NCBI GenBank assembly: GCA_934565415.1
Contig: CAKTHQ010000006.1
Coordinates: 1 to 64,000, forward strand
DNA length: 64,000 bases
Direction of reading: 5' to 3'
Origin: an uncultured Oscillospiraceae bacterium
GTDB taxonomy: Bacteria > Bacillota > Clostridia > Oscillospirales > Oscillospiraceae
Shown here: one piece after another, positions 59,148 through 64,000 of the stretch
Layout: each line of letters begins with the position of its first letter
Numbering within the stretch: the first letter of the stretch is position 1
Notes under the pieces: model-generated
The model's database searches: none
What the model was told of the DNA's origin: nothing
What the model saw: the letters and a program-made list of their open reading frames with translations, nothing else
Program-made: the position numbers and the translations under genes

Positions 59148-60614
59148 TTAGTCCCGCTTGAAGATGTCCCGGGTGAAGACCTTGTCCTTTACATCGTCCA
59201 GGCAGCTGTCGTACCGGTTGGCGATGATGCAGCCGGACTGGGCCTTGAACTTCTTCAGGTTGTTGACCACCTTGCTGCCGAAGAAGGTATCCCCGTCCTT
59301 CAGGGTGGGCTCATAGATGATGACGGTAGCGCCCTTGGCCTTGATGCGCTTCATCACCCCCTGGATGGCGGACTGGCGGAAGTTATCGGAATTGGCCTTC
59401 ATGGTCAGCCGGTATACGCCTACCACGGTCTCTTTTTCCTTGCTCTCGCTCCAGCTGTCGTTGGCCTCGTAGCCGCCGGCAATTTCCAGCACCTTGTCCG
59501 CAATAAAGTCCTTCCGGGTCCGGTTACTTTCCACAATGGCGGTCATCATGTTCTGGGGCACATCCTGGAAGTTGGCCAGCAGCTGCTTGGTGTCCTTGGG
59601 CAGGCAGTAGCCGCCGTAGCCAAAGCTGGGGTTATTGTAATGAGTGCCGATCCGGGGGTCCAGGCACACGCCGTCGATGATGTCTTTTGTGTTCAGCCCC
59701 TTGGTCTCGGCGTAGGTGTCCAGCTCATTAAAGTAGCTCACCCGCAGGGCCAGGTAGGTATTGGCAAAGAGCTTGACGGCTTCGGCCTCGGTAAAGCCCA
59801 TAAACAGGGTGGGGATGTCCTCTTTGATGGCCCCCTGCTGCAAAAGAGAGGCGAAAATCTCCGCCTTTTTGCGGCTGGCCCCATCGCAGGAGACAATGAT
59901 CCGGCTGGGGTACAGGTTATCGTACAGGGCTTTGCTCTCCCGCAGGAATTCCGGGCTGAACAGAATATTGTCCGTACCGTACTTTTTCCGGACGGAGGCG
60001 GTGTAGCCTACGGGGATAGTGGACTTGATAACCATGGTGGCATTGGGGTTTACCTTCAGCACCAGCTCGATGACGGCCTCCACGGCGGAGGTGTCGAAGT
60101 AGTTCTTCTTGCTGTCGTAGTTGGTGGGGGCGGCGATGACCACAAAGTCGGCATCCCGGTAGGCTTTTTCCCCATCCAGGGTGGCGGTCAGGTCCAGATC
60201 CTTTTCGGAAAGGTATTTTTCAATGTATTCGTCCTGAATGGGGGACTTCCGCCGGTTGATGAGGTCCACCTTTTCGGGGATAATATCCACGGCGGTAACG
60301 TGGTTGTGCTGGGAAAGAAGCGTGGCAATAGACAGCCCCACATAGCCGGTACCGGCTACGGCTATATTGTAGGCCCGGCCCGGGGCGGACTTGGGGGCGG
60401 GGTCTTCTACATACAGGTCGGTAATTTCAAAGTCCAGGGCCTGAGCCAGGGCCTCCAGCTGCTCGATGGAGGGCTGAAAGGTCTGCTTTTCCAGCTGCCC
60501 GATCATGGATCGGTTGATGCCGGTTTTTTCGGCCAGCTGGGCCTGGGTCAGGCCTTTGGCCTTCCGCCCTGCTTTTACCGTTTGGGCAAGGAGTGCAAAG
60601 GATAGCTTTTTCAT
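59148..60614 (-). CDS. UDP-glucose 6-dehydrogenase with N-terminal XRE domain
   Basis: A 488-residue protein. Residues 8-65 form an XRE helix-turn-helix: [20 protein letters not shown], then [15 protein letters not shown] and [15 protein letters not shown]. After a short Pro/Ala linker, a complete nucleotide-sugar dehydrogenase follows ([20 protein letters not shown], catalytic Cys in [11 protein letters not shown]). It oxidises UDP-glucose to UDP-glucuronate. The DNA-binding part may control its own promoter, where a palindrome lies at 60636-60654. AAGGAGGG precedes the ATG. Confidence 0.9.
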   Translation of the reverse strand: MKKLSFALLAQTVKAGRKAKGLTQAQLAEKTGINRSMIGQLEKQTFQPSIEQLEALAQALDFEITDLYVEDPAPKSAPGRAYNIAVAGTGYVGLSIATLLSQHNHVTAVDIIPEKVDLINRRKSPIQDEYIEKYLSEKDLDLTATLDGEKAYRDADFVVIAAPTNYDSKKNYFDTSAVEAVIELVLKVNPNATMVIKSTIPVGYTASVRKKYGTDNILFSPEFLRESKALYDNLYPSRIIVSCDGASRKKAEIFASLLQQGAIKEDIPTLFMGFTEAEAVKLFANTYLALRVSYFNELDTYAETKGLNTKDIIDGVCLDPRIGTHYNNPSFGYGGYCLPKDTKQLLANFQDVPQNMMTAIVESNRTRKDFIADKVLEIAGGYEANDSWSESKEKETVVGVYRLTMKANSDNFRQSAIQGVMKRIKAKGATVIIYEPTLKDGDTFFGSKVVNNLKKFKAQSGCIIANRYDSCLDDVKDKVFTRDIFKRD

Positions 60615-60635
60615 ATGGAAGGACCCTCCTTTTAA

Positions 60636-60654
60636 ATGATATTATTTATATCAT
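60636..60654. promoter_or_regulatory. Palindrome over the UDP-glucose dehydrogenase promoter
   Basis: ATGATAT and ATATCAT are perfect 7-base arms, 5 bases apart. On the minus strand they cover a likely -10 box (TATAAA), with TTTACT 16 bases upstream. A further TATCATATCA lies near 60703. Binding by the fused XRE domain is an attractive guess. The rest of 60655-60806 holds no gene. Confidence 0.55.
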
Positions 60655-60806
60655 ACATAACACAACAGTAAAATGGAAATCCCATCTCTATCGGGAATTC
60701 TATCATATCAAAAGGGAGAAATCAAGAAAAAGTTGCTGAAAATAGGGGCGCTTTTGAAAAATCTCTTGATGAGCATACGGAGAGGATATTTATAATATCT
60801 TTTTAT

Positions 60807-61517
60807 CTACAGCTGCCGGAGAATGGCCTGCAGGTCGAATTCCTCCAGGCGGCTTTTTTTGCAGCCCAGGGCAATAAAGCGCTTGACTTTGTCCTGACGG
60901 AAGGGGACGGTTACAAGGCCCTCCGTATTCAGGGTGGGATTCATGGCTACGATGCATAGGCCCAGGCGGCTGCGGACCAGGGACAGAAGGGAGTTGTCTT
61001 CGTCGGCCTCGGCAACGATCCGGGGGTGGAGCTTCAGGTCCCGCAGCGCCACCTCGTAAAGCTTATAAAATAGGCCGCTTTTGGTGTGGCCAACCATGGC
61101 CTGACCGGCCAGATCCTCCGGCAATAGCTCCTTCCGGTTGGCCAGGGGATGGGTGGGGTAAAGGCAGACATACAGGGGCTGCTCCGCCAGGTCAAAGAAT
61201 ACAATGTCGGAGTACCGCTCCGAGGGGGCGCAGAGGACCAGGTCCAGTTCGTCCTCCTCCAGCAGGTCCTGCAGGGCGAAGGATACATCGTTGCGGATGC
61301 GGACATAGGCCCCGGGGTAGACCTTTTGGTAGGCTCCTATAAAAGCGGGGATAACCTGCCCGGGCATAGCGGTGATGGCTCCCAGCCGCAGGACCCGGTG
61401 CTCCCGGAGGGCGGCCCGGATGCCCTGGTCCAGCTGATCTACGGCGCCTTGGGCATATCGGCGAAAAACGGCCCCCTGAGGGCTCAAGCGAATGCTCCGC
61501 CCTTGCTTGAGGAAGAG
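60807..61517 (-). pseudogene. LysR family regulator, 5'-truncated
   Basis: About 236 residues of a LysR protein, beginning at LFLKQGRSIRLSPQGAVF, which in intact members lies near residue 43. The effector-binding domain (LRLGAITAMPGQVIPAFI and on) is complete to the stop codon. The DNA-binding helix-turn-helix is missing, because the sequence to the right belongs to another gene on the opposite strand. It has no start codon or ribosome binding site of its own and should be inactive. Confidence 0.82.
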
Positions 61518-62051
61518 GAGCTGAAGCAGGAGGGCGGTATGCTGTACCTGCTGCTGGATTCCGAGACCTTTGAGGTCTGGAAGACCAAGCTGGCTTCCGC
61601 CGGTATCTCCGATGCCGATATCGAAAAGTATCTGGAAGCCAACGGCACCAGCACCCCGGTCTTTGCCCACGGCGAAACTCTGGAAGAGGCTGCTGCCGCT
61701 GCCGGTGTGAACGCCGACAACCTGAAGGCTACCGTAGAAAAGTACAACGGCTTTGTGGCCGCCGGTTCCGATGCCGACTTCGGCAGAGCCGCTACCTACC
61801 TGACCAAGACCATCGGCGAGGGCCCCTACTACCTGATCGAGCAGAAGCCCCGCTTCGCTACCACCATGGGCGGCCTGGTCATCAACACCTCCATGCAGGT
61901 GCTGAATGAATCCGGCGAGGCCATCCCCGGCCTGTACGCCGCCGGTGAAAACTGCGGCCAGGTCATGGGCGACGACTCCCCCTCCGGCGCCAACAACGCC
62001 TGGGCCCTGACCTCCGGCAAGCTGGCTGCGGAAGCCATTGCCGCGAAGTAA
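61518..62051 (+). pseudogene. Flavoprotein reductase, 5'-truncated
   Basis: About 177 C-terminal residues of a fumarate reductase-like FAD protein, from GGMLYLLLDSETFEVW to the stop. The late substrate/FAD stretches TMGGLVINTSMQVLNESGEA and IPGLYAAGENCGQVMG are intact. The signal peptide, any FMN domain and the FAD-binding N-terminus are absent. Codon use is like the secreted reductase at 26889-28802, but the sequence is a different paralogue. The break lies within about 15 bases of the LysR break. Confidence 0.82.
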
Positions 62052-62068
62052 GACCATAACAAAGCGTT

Positions 62069-62094
62069 CCCCCCCTGCCGTAAGGCAGAGGGGG
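62069..62094. repeat. C-rich hairpin after the truncated reductase
   Basis: An 11-position stem with one mismatch (CCCCCCCTGCC against GGCAGAGGGGG) around GTAA, at a convergent junction. There is no T run. Confidence 0.55.
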
Positions 62095-62104
62095 ATTCCT
62101 ATTG

Positions 62105-62887
62105 TTAAATCAGGCCATAGTGCTCCATGGCTTTTTGTACGCCGTCCTCCGGCAGGGGGGCGGTAACGTATTCGACGATACCCTTTACCTCCTCCATGCC
62201 GTTGCCCATGCACACACTGTGGGCGGCGGCCTCAAACATGGGCAGGTCGTTGGTGCTGTCACCGATGGCCAGGGTTTCGGACTGCGGAATATTGAGCGCT
62301 TCCAATAGAGCCCGCATCCCGTCGGCCTTGGAGCAGCCTTTCAGAACGAATTCCGTAAAGCCGTCCGTGCCCCGGTGGATGACGGTAAACCAGGGCTCCA
62401 TGGCCTTTTGGAAGCCCAGAGCGTTTTTCGCCTCCGGGCACCAGGAGACAAACTTCATAAACCGGGGATGCTCCTGTACGGTGGTGATGGGGAACCCCTT
62501 TTCCCGCATCTGCTGAATTTCCAATTGCTGCTTGGGGTAACCCAAGTGGTTCGGGTCATACGCCATGCTTCCGTCGCTGCATTCATACAGGGGCAGGATG
62601 TTCCATTTTTCTACCTGTTCCCGCACATAGGCACAAAGGCGTTCGTCCGGATGGCGGCGGTATAGCCAGCTGCCGTTCAGCTTTATTTCCATGCCGCAGC
62701 CGCAGATCCAGCCGGAAAAGTCCATTTCCCGGATCCGGGGGTCAATGTGGGCGTAGGGCCTGCCGGTATTGACCACGGGGATGTGGCCGCCCTCCCGCAG
62801 GGCGGTAACGGTCTTTGCCGCGGAAGGGGGGATGAATAAGGTTTTGGTATCGACGACGGTGCCGTCGAGATCGAAAAAGACGACCAT
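62105..62887 (-). CDS. Cof-type HAD family hydrolase
   Basis: A 260-residue phosphatase. Motif I is FFDLDGTVVDTKT near the N-terminus with the nucleophile Asp, motif II is VNTGRPYA, and motif IV is AIGDSTNDLPMFEAA. The cap domain between about residues 85 and 190 is of the Cof (IIB) type. Members dephosphorylate sugar phosphates or flavin precursors. It lies 15 bases after the dipeptidase gene in the same direction. Confidence 0.9.
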   Translation of the reverse strand: MVVFFDLDGTVVDTKTLFIPPSAAKTVTALREGGHIPVVNTGRPYAHIDPRIREMDFSGWICGCGMEIKLNGSWLYRRHPDERLCAYVREQVEKWNILPLYECSDGSMAYDPNHLGYPKQQLEIQQMREKGFPITTVQEHPRFMKFVSWCPEAKNALGFQKAMEPWFTVIHRGTDGFTEFVLKGCSKADGMRALLEALNIPQSETLAIGDSTNDLPMFEAAAHSVCMGNGMEEVKGIVEYVTAPLPEDGVQKAMEHYGLI

Positions 62888-62902
62888 TTTGTTCCTCTCT
62901 TT

Positions 62903-64000
62903 TTAGGCGTCGGACCGGGCGTAGGCGTTTTTCATCACGTTGCTGCGCTCAATAAGCACCTGGTCCAGGGCTTTCTGGCTCAGCTCCTTTATGGCGTCCG
63001 CAATTTCCTGATTGGCCTGCAGCCGCAGCTCTAAGCGCTTCTGCTGATCCCGCTGGGCGGTAAGAAGCTTATCGAACCGGTTCAGAATCCTTCGTGCCTC
63101 CGAGGCGGCGGAGAGCTGATAGCGCTCGATGTAGATGAGGCTTCCCTTGTAGCTGCCGTCGGCCAGAGCGCCGATCAGGCGGCTGACCCAGTAGAAGCTG
63201 CCCGTATCGGCGTGGCCGGTGGTACAGCTCAGGTATTCCGGCACCTCCGGCACCCGGGCATAGATGGGCAGGCCCACGTTAAAGGCGTTGGAGCCAAAGC
63301 AGATCCACTGCACCGCGGCGCAGTCAGCGGGCACGCCGGGCCGGATGCAGCTGATGGACAGAAAATCCGTCCGGTTGATGCCGATGGGCCGGTATTTGCC
63401 ACGAAGGGCAGGGTCTCCATAGCTGCCGTAGGGGTCGTAGGGGGTGCCCTGGTAGTGGGAGGACAAGAGGTATTTTACATCCTCCACGGTGATTTTCCGC
63501 TCGGGCCGCACGCACCAGGGCAGATCGTCGTCCTCCGGGCCGTAGTCTGCATTTGGCCCCTCCCAGGTAAAGGAATGGGGCAGGAGATACCGGAGCATGA
63601 ACCAGGCCCGGGGGGTATTGTATACATGGTCCGAGTCGTCGTGGGAGCCGAAGGCCAGCCGGGGGTCAAAGGGGCCGTCCATGCTTAGGTCCAGGGAATT
63701 GTCCGCAATAAACTGGGGCAGGTTCTTGGAGAAGAGGCTGCTCTTTCCGGCGGTATCCGTCAGGTCCAGCCGGTCAATTCCCAGCTGGTTTGGCATGACC
63801 ACAACGCCGTCCTTGGGTACCCGCCGGGCCATCCAGTGGTGGCCGCCGATGGTTTCCAGCCACCAGATGTCCTTCTCATCCTGGAAGGCAATGCCGTTCA
63901 TCTCGTAGGTACCGTAGGTTTCCAGGAGCTTTCCCAGATACTCTACGCCTTCCTTGGCGGAATGGACATAGGGCAGCACCAGCATGACAAAGTCCTCTTC
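62903..64000 (-). CDS. C69 family dipeptidase, 5' part beyond the window
   Basis: At least 365 residues of a PepD-type dipeptidase (Ntn hydrolase fold) are seen. Typical stretches are WWLETIGGHHWMARRVP, MPNQLGI, GKYRPIGINRTDFLSI and WICFGSNAFNVGLPIY. The N-terminal catalytic Cys should lie in the missing part right of the window edge. Members hydrolyse dipeptides of broad sequence. The frame is still open at 64000. Confidence 0.88.
   Translation of the reverse strand, partial: EEDFVMLVLPYVHSAKEGVEYLGKLLETYGTYEMNGIAFQDEKDIWWLETIGGHHWMARRVPKDGVVVMPNQLGIDRLDLTDTAGKSSLFSKNLPQFIADNSLDLSMDGPFDPRLAFGSHDDSDHVYNTPRAWFMLRYLLPHSFTWEGPNADYGPEDDDLPWCVRPERKITVEDVKYLLSSHYQGTPYDPYGSYGDPALRGKYRPIGINRTDFLSISCIRPGVPADCAAVQWICFGSNAFNVGLPIYARVPEVPEYLSCTTGHADTGSFYWVSRLIGALADGSYKGSLIYIERYQLSAASEARRILNRFDKLLTAQRDQQKRLELRLQANQEIADAIKELSQKALDQVLIERSNVMKNAYARSDA

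Noticed and set aside
61149..62051. Reading the truncated reductase as a 300-residue protein
   Set aside because: The first 120 codons are antisense to the LysR remnant. Only the part from about 61518 matches a reductase.

Overview
The window looks like a chromosomal stretch from a Gram-positive, gut-type member of class Clostridia, probably near Oscillospiraceae. This is inferred from gene content, the many lipoprotein signals with an LxxC box, strong AGGAGG ribosome binding sites, consensus TTGACA-N17-TATAAT promoters, meso-diaminopimelate synthesis and CCA-encoding tRNA genes. No species assignment is possible from the sequence alone. Most of the window is GC-rich. From about 46.9 to 57.9 kb it becomes clearly AT-rich.

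Layout. 0-6 kb: a tRNA-Gln and a leftward six-gene operon (ParB-like/Bmp fusion protein, phosphoesterase, DUF2461, dapA, dapB, dapF). 6-10 kb: a secreted G5/3D-domain protein and an MBOAT O-acyltransferase with its SGNH-like partner. 10.4-16.1 kb: a FadR-type regulator next to a TRAP transporter, a short-chain dehydrogenase and an N-acetylneuraminate-lyase-family aldolase, with promoters and a palindromic operator visible. 16-26.7 kb: GH25 lysozyme, HdeD-like protein, phosphopantetheinyl transferase, TatD nuclease, TetR regulator with oleate hydratase, YheO-type regulator, a flippase-like membrane protein, MATE exporter, cytidylate-kinase-like protein and a LysR regulator. 26.9-28.8 kb: a secreted FMN/FAD reductase lipoprotein. 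28.9-37.5 kb: a sugar-uptake locus with ROK regulator, fructokinase, D-lyxose isomerase, a binding protein made of two fused copies, permease, ATPase and a divergent aldose epimerase.

37.5-39 kb holds tRNA-Leu, fragments of tRNA, an array of short palindromes, and a small XRE regulator divergent from an unidentified transcript (small RNA or attenuated leader). Two near-identical 16-bp operators cover the promoters between them. 39-57.9 kb is an exopolysaccharide locus: two lipid-linked sugar-phosphate transferases, VanZ-like protein, several glycosyltransferases, three acyl/acetyltransferases, a radical SAM/SPASM protein, a Wzy-like polymerase and a Wzx-like flippase. Three of these genes carry unusually long in-frame poly-G runs (13, 9 and 9 bases), which suggests phase variation. 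Facing this locus are a UDP-glucuronate epimerase and a UDP-glucose dehydrogenase that carries its own XRE DNA-binding domain, with a palindrome over its promoter.

60.8-62 kb contains a truncated LysR gene fused head-on to a truncated flavoprotein reductase, the likely scar of a deletion across a divergent pair. The window closes with a Cof-type HAD phosphatase and a C69-family dipeptidase that runs off the right edge. No rRNA, CRISPR array, insertion sequence or prophage genes were recognised.
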